The notes: generated by a model from the letters alone, not told the origin. Positions 1 through 5,774 are shown, numbered from the stretch's first letter. The stretch is 9,950 nt of DNA from Firmicutes bacterium UBA7523 (GCA_002479415.1 DLMZ01000012.1:1-9950), one strand, 5' to 3'. Numbers and translations are program-made.

Positions 1-9
1 AATGGGTGA

Positions 10-15
10 CCTCCT
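10..15 (-). promoter_or_regulatory. Shine-Dalgarno site of a minus-strand gene starting beyond the left edge
   Basis: Read on the minus strand, AGGAGG lies at 15 to 10 and is followed by nine bases to the window edge. A start codon at or just past position 1 would have normal spacing, so a minus-strand gene very likely begins immediately outside the window. It would lie downstream of the PhoU-like gene, separated from it by the terminator at 52-85. Nothing of its product is visible. Confidence 0.55.
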
Positions 16-33
16 ACTCGATTAGCTCGAGTA
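15..33. repeat. 7-bp inverted repeat next to the left-edge SD
   Basis: TACTCGA (15-21) and TCGAGTA (27-33) are perfect complements around a 5-base centre. On the minus strand the repeat directly abuts the AGGAGG at 15-10. It could be a small operator or a leader hairpin for the gene outside the window. It is short, so chance is possible. Confidence 0.35.
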
Positions 34-51
34 ATAGTAATAGTATGCAAA

Positions 52-85
52 AAAAGATGCTGCCTTTAACTGGGCAGCATCTTTT
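52..85 (-). terminator. Rho-independent terminator of the PhoU-like gene
   Basis: A perfect 13-bp stem pairs 52-64 with 73-85 around an 8-base loop, core GATGCTGCC/GGCAGCATC. On the minus strand the stem ends in a run of T. It starts four bases after the stop codon of the PhoU-like gene. The A and T flanks are symmetrical, so it could also stop plus-strand transcription. Confidence 0.85.
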
Positions 86-88
86 AAT

Positions 89-700
89 CTAAATACAGGG
101 CATCCCGTCTTCAGCTACGAGAGCTCTTAAGTGCCAAAGAATATCCTGCAGCTGCTGTGTCATCTGCATAAAAATAATGCTTGCTTTTGGATGGCACGTT
201 CCCTTGCACAATCTGTCCATATGTAATGCCGAGCTTTCGTTAGCATTTTTAGTTAATTCATCTATCTCCTTGCTTACATGAGCCACGATTAAAGGGTTGC
301 ATGTAAGTATGGTGTCAGCTACATGGGGTAGCAAATCAGCGGTACGTTTAAATATATCACTAATTTCACCAACGGCTTCATCGCTGAACTTGATATCCTC
401 TTTAATTTTAGTTTCAACTTGGTTTGAAAGCCTTAAAACGTCATAAAATACTTTGCTTAAGTTGATGGCGGTGGATTGAACGATTAAAGCTTCTTCGCCT
501 CCTAATTTAGCTGCTTCACCATAAAAGGATACCAAGCTTTTTCGCAGTGTTTTTGTAACTTCGGTAGTAGTTTGCTGGTACTTAAGGCTCATGCTGTGCT
601 TCATAAAAGCTCCATGTAATTCTGCTAAAACTTCGCTCAGCATTTTAACGATATTGTCAGTTTCCCTTGTGGCAGCACTGTTAACCATTTTCTCTTTCAT
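89..700 (-). CDS. Stand-alone PhoU-like domain protein
   Basis: This encodes 203 residues, predicted cytoplasmic and almost wholly alpha-helical, with no signal peptide or membrane segment. The C-terminal half carries a PhoU-like pattern: a helix ending in H-M-D-R-L, then C-K-G-T-C-H-P, then I-F-M-Q-M-T-Q-Q-L-Q-D-I. This resembles the repeats of PhoU and the PhoU-like tail of Na/Pi cotransporters. Such proteins act in phosphate signalling or regulate a phosphate transporter. The reading frame stays open further upstream (to 769), but ATG at 700 is chosen because GAGGAGGAAGG (713-703) sits just before it. It is transcribed divergently from ywmB and has its own promoter and terminator. No phosphate transporter is visible here; one could lie beyond the left edge. 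The family assignment is moderate and the exact role unknown. Confidence 0.7.
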   Translation of the reverse strand: MKEKMVNSAATRETDNIVKMLSEVLAELHGAFMKHSMSLKYQQTTTEVTKTLRKSLVSFYGEAAKLGGEEALIVQSTAINLSKVFYDVLRLSNQVETKIKEDIKFSDEAVGEISDIFKRTADLLPHVADTILTCNPLIVAHVSKEIDELTKNANESSALHMDRLCKGTCHPKASIIFMQMTQQLQDILWHLRALVAEDGMPCI

Positions 701-757
701 ATCCTTCCTCCTCAAAAATGTCGGATACGCACCGGTAATTAAATAATAGCTGAAAAT

Positions 758-787
758 ATTATACCACAATTTTCCCTATCTAACCAA
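758..787 (-). promoter_or_regulatory. Predicted sigma-A promoter of the PhoU-like gene
   Basis: On the minus strand a perfect -10 TATAAT (763-758) is preceded by TGG, giving an extended -10. A weak -35 TTGGTT lies at 787-782 with an 18-base spacer. Transcription would start near 751, about 50 bases before the ATG at 700. Confidence 0.6.
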
Positions 788-794
788 CATAAAA

Positions 795-824
795 TTGACG
801 TTCTATATTTTTGCAAACTACATA
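795..824 (+). promoter_or_regulatory. Possible ywmB promoter (weak)
   Basis: TTGACG (795-800) is a good -35. The best -10 at normal distance is only TACATA (819-824, 18-base spacer), so this is a tentative call. The 770-903 gap is the divergent promoter region between the PhoU-like gene and ywmB. A further 6-bp inverted repeat (GTGTCA at 872-877, TGACAC at 898-903) flanks the ywmB SD without pairing with it. Confidence 0.3.
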
Positions 825-903
825 AAATAAGACAAGCTTTACTATGCTCAGAGGTTTAACCACAAAAAAAAGTGTCAATACTATATGCTAGGAGGTGTGA
901 CAC

Positions 904-1653
904 ATGAGAAAAAAGAAAATTACGGCAGTAACAATTTGGCTTTGTATTATTGGCGCTTTGCTAGCCTGTCTTCCACGACAGGAACCTAATTGCACAAATG
1001 CTATGGAAGACCTGTTTTTATCAACTGGGGCTGCAATGGTAGCTGGTGAAGTGCAATATTACGCACCGCTTGAAGACAGTTTTCTTAATATGAGTGAACT
1101 TGAAAGTGTCCTTATAAAAACGTCTGGTTTGATTGGGCTGCAGGATGGCCGTATACAATATGGTGAGGGCGATACCTACCGTGTTATAGATATATCGGGG
1201 AAAACAGCTCAAGGAACAGATGCCCATATTGTTGTACAAAGCAATCCCGGAGAAGAAAGCGGTTTTCCTCCTAGGTCATACTTGTTAATTACCTGCCGTG
1301 ATACATCTCTGACAAACATCAACGAAATTGCAGATAGGCTAGACATAATTATTCAGCCCTTGGCGCCTGGAGGACGTCTTAGCTACTATCTTAACGGTGA
1401 ACTTCCCGGCCGCATGTCCTCCCAGGAAATGTCCAGTATTGCCAATAAAGCACTAGCGTCAATTAAAGGACAAGTTATTGAAGGAATATGGCAAGATGAC
1501 CTGGTAAGTCTTACTGCATACAGCCCTTTGCTGGAAAACTATTTGGGCACAGATAGGCAGAGGTTTAATTTGAACCTGGCTATCCGTTATGACGACTACC
1601 ACGACAAAACAGTTCTGTGGGCTGGTCATCCCATCATCCACTCCAGCTATTAG
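904..1653 (+). CDS. ywmB: YwmB family protein (TATA-box-binding-like fold), exported
   Basis: This 249-residue protein has a basic N-terminus and a hydrophobic stretch at residues 8-23. L-L-A-C at 19-22 could be a lipobox, so it may be a lipoprotein or have a simple signal anchor. It resembles the YwmB family (DUF1779) in length, in its beta-rich body and in its C-terminal pattern of a tyrosine-rich strand followed by a G-x-P-I-I motif. Its position immediately before murA, the family's usual place in spore formers, supports the call. The molecular function of YwmB is not established. The start ATG has the SD AGGAGGTG (890-897) at good spacing. No terminator separates it from murA, so the two are probably co-transcribed. 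Confidence 0.75.
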   Translation: MRKKKITAVTIWLCIIGALLACLPRQEPNCTNAMEDLFLSTGAAMVAGEVQYYAPLEDSFLNMSELESVLIKTSGLIGLQDGRIQYGEGDTYRVIDISGKTAQGTDAHIVVQSNPGEESGFPPRSYLLITCRDTSLTNINEIADRLDIIIQPLAPGGRLSYYLNGELPGRMSSQEMSSIANKALASIKGQVIEGIWQDDLVSLTAYSPLLENYLGTDRQRFNLNLAIRYDDYHDKTVLWAGHPIIHSSY

Positions 1654-1713
1654 CACGTTCCTGCTGTATAAAGGACAGCTGATAATCAAAAGATAAAATA
1701 TAGAAGGTTTTCG

Positions 1714-1734
1714 AAGGGAGTTTGGGGGTATGTG
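1714..1734 (+). promoter_or_regulatory. murA ribosome site with overlapping ATG-TGA start-stop
   Basis: AAGGGAG (1714-1720) is the SD. The next ATG (1730-1732) is followed at once by TGA, making a one-codon frame. Its last G is also the first base of the murA start GTG (1732-1734). The SD is 9 bases from the ATG and 11 from the GTG, so ribosomes could start on the wrong codon. This may lower or tune murA translation. Confidence 0.5.
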
Positions 1735-2991
1735 AGTGGAATTATTTCAATAAATGGCGGGACACCGCTGCATGGCCGTGTTCGAGCTGAGGGGGCAAAA
1801 AATTCATGCTTACCTATAATAGCGGCTGCTCTTCTATGTCAAGAAAAAATAGTGTTAAATGATATTCCCCCCTTGGAAGATGTACTAACTATGTGTCAGG
1901 TATTAAAATCTCTAGGTGTAGAGACGGAATATATATTTGAAGAAAAAAAAGTTATTATTGATGCCGGATCGTTTTCAACTGTGGAAGCGCCTTACGAATT
2001 AGTTCGTAAAATGCGTGCATCATTTCTGGTAATTGGGCCGTTATTAGCCAGGTTTGGACGAGCCAGGATTTCCCTGCCAGGGGGCTGTGCTATCGGTATT
2101 CGCCCCATTGACCTGCATTTAAAGGGGCTAAAAGCAATGGGGGCCGAAGTGATTATTGGACACGGCTTTATTGAAACTGTTGCAGACAAGCTTTGCGGCG
2201 AACGGATTTACCTGGACTTTCCCAGTGTAGGCGCGACGGAGAACATTATGATGGCAGCTTCTCTTGCGGAAGGTGTTACAACTATAGAAAATGCCGCAGA
2301 AGAGCCAGAAGTAGTAGATTTAGCCCGTTTTATAAACACCATGGGCGGCAGAGTTGTAGGTGCGGGTACAGACACAATCAGAATCTATGGCGTTGACAAG
2401 CTATACAGCGCTGAATACACTGTTATTCCCGACCGTATTGAAGCAGGCACATATATGATTGCCGCCGCCATAACCGGTGGAAGTATTACAGTTGAAAACG
2501 TCATCCCTGCACACATTGTGCCGCTCATCGCCAAATTAAAAGAAGCAGGTTGTGACGTAATTGAAGAAGAAGCACTAATTCATATTCGCAGAAACGGTCC
2601 TGTTCATGCCGTAGATATAAAAACTCTTCCTTACCCGGGCTTTCCCACTGACCTGCAATCGCCGATGATGGCGCTACTAACGTTAGCCCAAGGAACATCC
2701 GTGGTTACAGAGTCCGTTTTTGAAAACCGATTTATGCATGTGGATGAATTACGTCGCATGGGTGCCCATATAAAAATTGAAGGTCATTGTGCCGTTATAG
2801 AAGGCCGCAATCAGATTTTTGGAGCTCCTGTAAAAGCTACCGATCTGCGCGCAGGTGCAGCATTAACACTGGCTGGATTAGCGGCAAAAGGCAACACAGA
2901 AATAAGTGCCGTTCATCACATCGACCGGGGATACTGGAACTTTACAGAAAAAATGGCCGCCCTTGGCGCACAAATCAGCCGCTGCGAATAG
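1732..2991 (+). CDS. murA: UDP-N-acetylglucosamine 1-carboxyvinyltransferase (MurA)
   Basis: MurA transfers the enolpyruvyl group of phosphoenolpyruvate to UDP-GlcNAc, the first committed step of peptidoglycan synthesis in the cytoplasm. The 419-residue product has the family's usual length and two-lobed sequence. Visible hallmarks are the K-N substrate pair at 23-24, the catalytic loop G-G-C-A-I-G with Cys119 (so fosfomycin-sensitive type, not the Cys-to-Asp form), the following R-P-I-D, and Asp307 in P-T-D-L-Q matching the general base. D-R-G-Y at 398-401 is near the C-terminus. The start is GTG: in-frame alternatives upstream are absent and the sequence M-S-G-I-I-S-I-N-G-G fits family N-termini. 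It is probably co-transcribed with ywmB and ends inside an intrinsic terminator. In bacteria with two MurA copies this locus usually carries the main one, but a second copy cannot be judged here. Confidence 0.96.
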   Translation: MSGIISINGGTPLHGRVRAEGAKNSCLPIIAAALLCQEKIVLNDIPPLEDVLTMCQVLKSLGVETEYIFEEKKVIIDAGSFSTVEAPYELVRKMRASFLVIGPLLARFGRARISLPGGCAIGIRPIDLHLKGLKAMGAEVIIGHGFIETVADKLCGERIYLDFPSVGATENIMMAASLAEGVTTIENAAEEPEVVDLARFINTMGGRVVGAGTDTIRIYGVDKLYSAEYTVIPDRIEAGTYMIAAAITGGSITVENVIPAHIVPLIAKLKEAGCDVIEEEALIHIRRNGPVHAVDIKTLPYPGFPTDLQSPMMALLTLAQGTSVVTESVFENRFMHVDELRRMGAHIKIEGHCAVIEGRNQIFGAPVKATDLRAGAALTLAGLAAKGNTEISAVHHIDRGYWNFTEKMAALGAQISRCE

Positions 2992-3006
2992 CTAGCGGCT
3001 GATTTT
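2972..3006 (+). terminator. Terminator overlapping the end of murA
   Basis: A perfect 12-bp stem pairs 2972-2983 with 2994-3005 (core CAGCCGCT/AGCGGCTG), with a 10-base loop and a T-rich tail (TTTTGTCTTGT). The left arm is inside the last murA codons and the stop codon (2989-2991) is in the loop. It should isolate ywmB-murA from the toxin-antitoxin pair. Confidence 0.85.
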
Positions 3007-3009
3007 GTC

Positions 3010-3060
3010 TTGTAACCCTGCAAAAGATAAGGTATACTTGTAGTAGGAAATGCATACTTG
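3010..3060 (+). promoter_or_regulatory. vapBC promoter with a possible autoregulatory direct repeat
   Basis: TTGTAA (3010-3015) and TATACT (3033-3038) are separated by exactly 17 bases and make a good sigma-A promoter. A near-identical repeat, GTATACTTG (3032-3040) and GCATACTTG (3052-3060), recurs at 20-base spacing, about two helical turns. The first copy covers the -10 and the second lies between the start point and the SD. This is where AbrB-type antitoxins commonly bind to repress their own operon; the operator role is inferred. Confidence 0.6.
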
Positions 3061-3077
3061 CGGGAGGAGGTAATTTT

Positions 3078-3350
3078 ATGGGCGTTGAAATTATGCGTGT
3101 TTCTGCTAAAGGCCAATTGACAATACCTATTTCAATAAGGAAAAAAATGAATATTCGCGAAGGTGATTATTTCCACATACTAGCAGATAATGGTCAAATT
3201 CGTTTAATGAAGGTTGAACCGATAAAACCATTAAGCGATGAAGACCCTGTATGGAAAATGGTAGGGAAAGCCGAAAGTGGGTATAAAGACGTTTCGGTTA
3301 ATCATAATCAGTATGTTGCTGAGGGAGAATTTGAAAAATGGGAAAAGTAA
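3078..3350 (+). CDS. vapB: AbrB/MazE-type antitoxin (VapB-like)
   Basis: This 90-residue protein has a swapped-hairpin AbrB DNA-binding domain at about residues 3-48, with the pattern S-A-K-G-Q-L-T-I-P followed by I-R-K-K-M-N-I and E-G-D. The acidic C-terminal half (about 55-90, ending F-E-K-W-E-K) would be the toxin-binding tail. It should neutralise the PIN toxin encoded next and repress their shared promoter. The start ATG has a strong SD, GGGAGGAGGT (3062-3071). Its last 13 bases overlap the toxin gene, the coupled arrangement typical of toxin-antitoxin pairs. The vapB name rests on its PIN partner. Confidence 0.88.
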   Translation: MGVEIMRVSAKGQLTIPISIRKKMNIREGDYFHILADNGQIRLMKVEPIKPLSDEDPVWKMVGKAESGYKDVSVNHNQYVAEGEFEKWEK

Positions 3351-3733
3351 TGGTTGATACTAGTGCCATTTACGCATTAATAGACCGCTCAGACAACAAC
3401 CATATTGATGCAAAAAAAGCTCTTTCTAATTTGAGTAAAGATAATGCAGAGATTCTGATAACAAATTTTCTTGTAGCTGAATGTCACAGTTTGCTTACTG
3501 CCAGGCTAGGACATGAACTGGCAAGAGAATGGTTAGAGAATATGTTTTGGCCTGTAGAAAGGGTTGCTGAAGAGGATGAAAAAGTAGCAAAAGAGATAAT
3601 TATTATTCAAAACGACAAATCATTTTCATTTACTGATGCTACTACTTTTGCAGTGATGAAGCGACTTGGCATAAAAAAATATTTCGGATATGATAGACAT
3701 TTTCGGCAGTTTGGATTCATAAAGTGTGATTGA
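3338..3733 (+). CDS. vapC: PIN-domain ribonuclease toxin (VapC-like)
   Basis: This 131-residue, single-domain PIN protein is expected to be a magnesium-dependent RNase. The conserved acidic set is complete: Asp7 in V-D-T-S-A, Glu48 in V-A-E-C-H, Asp100 in F-T-D-A-T, and Asp119 in Y-D-R-H-F. It therefore looks active. ATG at 3338 is favoured because GAGGGAG (3321-3327) precedes it by about ten bases; ATG at 3350, overlapping the antitoxin stop, is the alternative but lacks its own SD. The pair looks more AT-rich than murA and spoIID on either side. It sits inside an otherwise conserved wall/sporulation neighbourhood, which suggests acquisition. The RNA target cannot be inferred. Confidence 0.9.
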   Translation: MGKVMVDTSAIYALIDRSDNNHIDAKKALSNLSKDNAEILITNFLVAECHSLLTARLGHELAREWLENMFWPVERVAEEDEKVAKEIIIIQNDKSFSFTDATTFAVMKRLGIKKYFGYDRHFRQFGFIKCD

Positions 3734-3784
3734 ATATGTTCTAGCGACTACTTCGATATGCATCCCATTATTAATTATTACAGA

Positions 3785-3820
3785 AATCACTTTAAGTCTA
3801 GCGTTAAGGAATGATTTGCG
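3785..3820 (+). terminator. Weak terminator candidate after vapC
   Basis: AATCA-CTTTAA (3785-3795) can pair with TTAAGG-AA-TGATT (3804-3816), with one G-U pair and a two-base bulge. The stem is AT-rich and the following T run is poor (TTTGCGTGTTT). It may only partly stop vapBC transcription, leaving some read-through toward spoIID. Confidence 0.3.
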
Positions 3821-3850
3821 TGTTTAATCTTAATTGTTGTTAAGCTTGCC

Positions 3851-3879
3851 TTCTATTTTTACCTCCGCGGGCATATATA
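3851..3879 (+). promoter_or_regulatory. Predicted sigma-E promoter of spoIID
   Basis: TTCTATT (3851-3857) and CATATATA (3872-3879) are 14 bases apart. They match the sigma-E pattern (-35 near kmATATT, -10 near CATACAnT) fairly well. spoIID is a sigma-E gene in Bacillus subtilis. The start point would be about 3886, giving a leader of roughly 20 bases. Confidence 0.5.
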
Positions 3880-3902
3880 TATTTATCTGCCTAGCGGAGG
3901 TA
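3860..3902 (+). promoter_or_regulatory. Hairpin that hides the spoIID SD
   Basis: ACCTCCGC (3861-3868) pairs perfectly with GCGGAGGT (3894-3901), which contains the spoIID SD. The stem continues as GGCA (3870-3873) with TGCC (3888-3891), a possible G-U pair and one bulged A (3893). T3860-A3902 closes it, and the loop is 14 bases. The left arm lies between the predicted -35 and -10, so it would be present only in RNA started further upstream. The pairing is seen in the sequence; its regulatory role is inferred. Confidence 0.55.
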
Positions 3903-3907
3903 TTTCT

Positions 3908-4909
3908 ATGAGTAAGCTTCTTTCTGCCGTAATTATATTTTTGTTTGGCGTAGTTATTGTTCTGCCTGCTGCCTTGGTGCGAAGCTGCCGTCCCGGTGTG
4001 CCGCAGACTCCTGCCGCCATAGATCGTACTCCCATCGAATCCCCTGCAGGGGAAATAATACTTGATGTTTATAACCATCAAAAGAAGCAAATAGAAGCAA
4101 TGCCTATAGAGGAGTATATAGTCGGTGTTGTAGCTGCGGAAATGCCAGCATCCTTTTCACCGGAGGCGCTAAAAGCTCAAGCGGTAGTTGCCCGCACTTA
4201 TGCGGTGGCTCAAATGATTTCCCAAGGAGGCAAAGGCTGCAGCTATCACCATGGCGCTGATATTTGCACCGATCATACACACTGCCAAGCTTGGGAAACG
4301 GAAGCAGTCTCTCTCAAAAAATGGCCGACCGCCGATGCCGCAGGCTATCTCAATAAAATCCGCTTAGCTGTTCGCGAAACTGCCGGTGAAATTATTATAC
4401 ATAACAATCGAGCCATAGACGCCGTATTTCACGCCGCCTGCGGCGGCCATACGGAAAACAGCGAAGATGTCTGGAGCGCTGCCGTATCATATCTTCGCGC
4501 TGTGCCATGCTCTTATTGCCTTGGTAGCCGCTGGTCATCGACTGAACATAAGTACAGCACGACACAGCTTGGGAAGAGCCTTTTACCATTTGTGACGGCG
4601 ACGCCTGTTTCTGCCGGCGGCAATCCATTGTTAGGCACGCCTGTGAGAACCGCTACTGGCAGAATAAAAGAGTTGAGCATCTCCGGTCAAACTGTGACAG
4701 GCCGTGATCTGCGCAACGCGCTCAATCTGCCGTCCACAAACCTGACCTGGCGCTATGACGTTGACCATATAATTTTTACCGCTCGTGGCTACGGTCACGG
4801 CGTGGGCCTTTGCCAATACGGCTCGGACGGTCAGGCTAAAGCCGGTAAAACATATGAAGAAATCATCCGGCATTATTATTCCGGGGTGGATATAACCGCC
4901 TTCAGATAG
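3908..4909 (+). CDS. spoIID: Stage II sporulation protein D, septal peptidoglycan lytic transglycosylase
   Basis: SpoIID cleaves glycan strands during engulfment, in the mother-cell membrane together with SpoIIM and SpoIIP. The product is 333 residues, close to the usual length. It has one N-terminal membrane anchor (about residues 5-24), then the SpoIID domain. The catalytic Glu is Glu78 in V-A-A-E-M-P. Other hallmarks are A-Q-A-V-V-A-R-T-Y at 90-98, F-H-A-A-C-G-G-H-T-E (174-183), E-D-V-W and G-Y-G-H-G-V-G-L-C-Q-Y-G (294-305). His114, Cys120, His125 and Cys126 (H-x5-C-x4-H-C) match the zinc site that I recall from the clostridial enzyme. The start ATG follows the SD GGAGGT by six bases, and that SD can be hidden by a hairpin. 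No terminator is visible before the next gene, 92 bases on. Confidence 0.95.
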   Translation: MSKLLSAVIIFLFGVVIVLPAALVRSCRPGVPQTPAAIDRTPIESPAGEIILDVYNHQKKQIEAMPIEEYIVGVVAAEMPASFSPEALKAQAVVARTYAVAQMISQGGKGCSYHHGADICTDHTHCQAWETEAVSLKKWPTADAAGYLNKIRLAVRETAGEIIIHNNRAIDAVFHAACGGHTENSEDVWSAAVSYLRAVPCSYCLGSRWSSTEHKYSTTQLGKSLLPFVTATPVSAGGNPLLGTPVRTATGRIKELSISGQTVTGRDLRNALNLPSTNLTWRYDVDHIIFTARGYGHGVGLCQYGSDGQAKAGKTYEEIIRHYYSGVDITAFR

Positions 4910-4949
4910 ATTAATGGACGAAAAATAAGTCAGTAATAAAAATAGGCAC

Positions 4950-4979
4950 GGTATAGTCAGGAAAATAATGGGCATAATA
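4950..4979 (+). promoter_or_regulatory. Predicted sigma-F promoter of the spoIIQ-like gene
   Basis: GGTATA (4950-4955) and GGGCATAATA (4970-4979) lie 14 bases apart. They fit the sigma-F pattern (-35 GywTA, -10 GGnrAnAnTw) with only one clear mismatch in the -10. B. subtilis spoIIQ is a sigma-F gene, so context agrees. The start point would be near 4985-4987. Confidence 0.6.
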
Positions 4980-4999
4980 CCTCGTGAGAGGTGATGTCC
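4971..4999 (+). promoter_or_regulatory. GUGA-capped hairpin that hides the spoIIQ SD
   Basis: ACCTC (4979-4983) pairs with GAGGT (4988-4992) around GTGA, a GNRA-type tetraloop. A wobble, three more pairs after an A-A mismatch, and GG/CC after a bulged C extend the stem over 4971-4999. It covers the whole SD GAGGTGAT and stops three bases before ATG 5002. The left arm coincides with the predicted sigma-F -10 region, so RNA started at that promoter would lack it. The gating role is inferred. Confidence 0.5.
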
Positions 5000-5001
5000 A
5001 G

Positions 5002-5628
5002 ATGAAGAAAAATTTAAAAATAATAGCTCCTGTGGCGGCTTATCTTTTGGTAGTGGCAGGGACAATAGGGATTTTTGCGTTAAAGTCTTCCCGGCCCCTT
5101 GAGGTTCCATCTATGCAGGAGGCTGAAGCGGCACAAGAGATTGAGCCAGTTGATCAAGAGTTGCCGTTTGAGTTTGATGATTATTTTCCCGATATCCCGG
5201 AAGAGGATGTACCTGTTCTTGCCATGCCGAACCAGCCTTTGCGCTGGCCCTTAGAGGGAGAAATTCTCACAGGCCACCACGAAGTTTACCGTATTGGCAA
5301 CCAGCTCCGTTTTCACGTTGGCGTTGACATCGATGCCAAACCTGATGCTGTTGTTGTAGCTGCTTGGCCCGGTATTATCCGAGATGTCAGGGAAGACCTG
5401 CGTTTTGGTTTAGTAATGGAAATAGAGCACGGAGGCGGATATATCTCAGAGTATGCCAATCTTGCTGACGCATTTTTTGCCGTAGGAGATACGGTAAGTG
5501 CGGGAGCTGAGATAGCTCGTGTGGGCAGCAGCGCACTTCTTGATGCCCAAAGAGGCAGTTTTCTGCACTTTGCCCTCTTTAAAGACGGCCAAGCGTTGGA
5601 TCCTGTCAAAGAAATTTCGCCGAAATAA
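5002..5628 (+). CDS. spoIIQ: SpoIIQ-like LytM/M23-domain sporulation protein with a degraded active site
   Basis: The product is 208 residues: an N-terminal membrane segment (about 7-27), an acidic proline-rich linker (about 32-76) and a LytM/M23 domain (about 80-205). SpoIIQ sits in the forespore membrane and binds SpoIIIAH across the septum. Position after spoIID and before spoIIID supports this identity, although the protein is shorter than B. subtilis SpoIIQ. Zinc ligands H-x3-D (His105, Asp109) and His189 remain. The catalytic His of the usual Y-A-H-L is Asn153 (Y-A-N-L), and the first His of the H-L-H motif is Phe187 (F-L-H). It is thus probably not an active endopeptidase, or only weakly so. 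ATG 5002 is chosen over GTG 4984, because the SD GAGGTGAT (4988-4995) lies between the two. A generic membrane M23 protein is the alternative identity. Confidence 0.8.
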   Translation: MKKNLKIIAPVAAYLLVVAGTIGIFALKSSRPLEVPSMQEAEAAQEIEPVDQELPFEFDDYFPDIPEEDVPVLAMPNQPLRWPLEGEILTGHHEVYRIGNQLRFHVGVDIDAKPDAVVVAAWPGIIRDVREDLRFGLVMEIEHGGGYISEYANLADAFFAVGDTVSAGAEIARVGSSALLDAQRGSFLHFALFKDGQALDPVKEISPK

Positions 5629-5643
5629 TATCATATTTAATAT

Positions 5644-5678
5644 CAAAAAAGCATCTGCTTCACGCAGATGCTTTTTTG
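5644..5678 (+). terminator. Strong intrinsic terminator after the spoIIQ-like gene
   Basis: A perfect 15-bp stem (5644-5658 with 5664-5678; core GCATCTGC/GCAGATGC) has a 5-base loop and six T on its right arm. It is symmetrical and could act in both directions. It begins 16 bases after the stop codon. Confidence 0.92.
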
Positions 5679-5718
5679 GTATTAATCTTGCTGAAAACAT
5701 GCCTTGGATGTATTTCTG

Positions 5719-5746
5719 TCATAATCGCCGTCCCCCTTCAATATAT
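5719..5746 (+). promoter_or_regulatory. Possible sigma-E promoter of spoIIID
   Basis: TCATAAT (5719-5725) matches six of seven bases of the sigma-E -35 pattern. CAATATAT (5739-5746) is a poor -10 match, 13 bases downstream. spoIIID is sigma-E dependent in B. subtilis. The start point would be around 5753. This is the weakest of the three sporulation promoter calls. Confidence 0.35.
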
Positions 5747-5774
5747 TATTTAACAAAAGTATGAAGGGGGCGGC
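5727..5774 (+). promoter_or_regulatory. Hairpin that hides the spoIIID SD
   Basis: GCCG and CCCCCTTCA (5727-5730 and 5732-5740, one bulged T between) pair perfectly with TGAAGGGGG and CGGC (5762-5774). This gives 13 base pairs with a 21-base loop. The right arm contains the SD AAGGGGG (5764-5770). The left arm lies in the spacer and start of the -10 of the predicted sigma-E promoter, so RNA from that promoter would lack it. An operator read as DNA is the main alternative. Confidence 0.55.

Noticed and set aside
872..903. GTGTCA/TGACAC inverted repeat around the ywmB SD as a fourth SD-hiding hairpin
   Set aside because: The arms flank the SD and do not pair with it, and the stem is only 6 bp with a 20-base loop, so it does not fit the spoIID/spoIIQ/spoIIID pattern.
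1663..1679. Terminator between ywmB and murA
   Set aside because: GCTGT/ACAGC is only 5 bp and has no T run, so co-transcription of the two genes is more likely.
4631..5110. Minus-strand open frame across the end of spoIID and start of spoIIQ
   Set aside because: It crosses two recognised genes and the intergenic region, resembles no family I recognise, and is best explained as a shadow.
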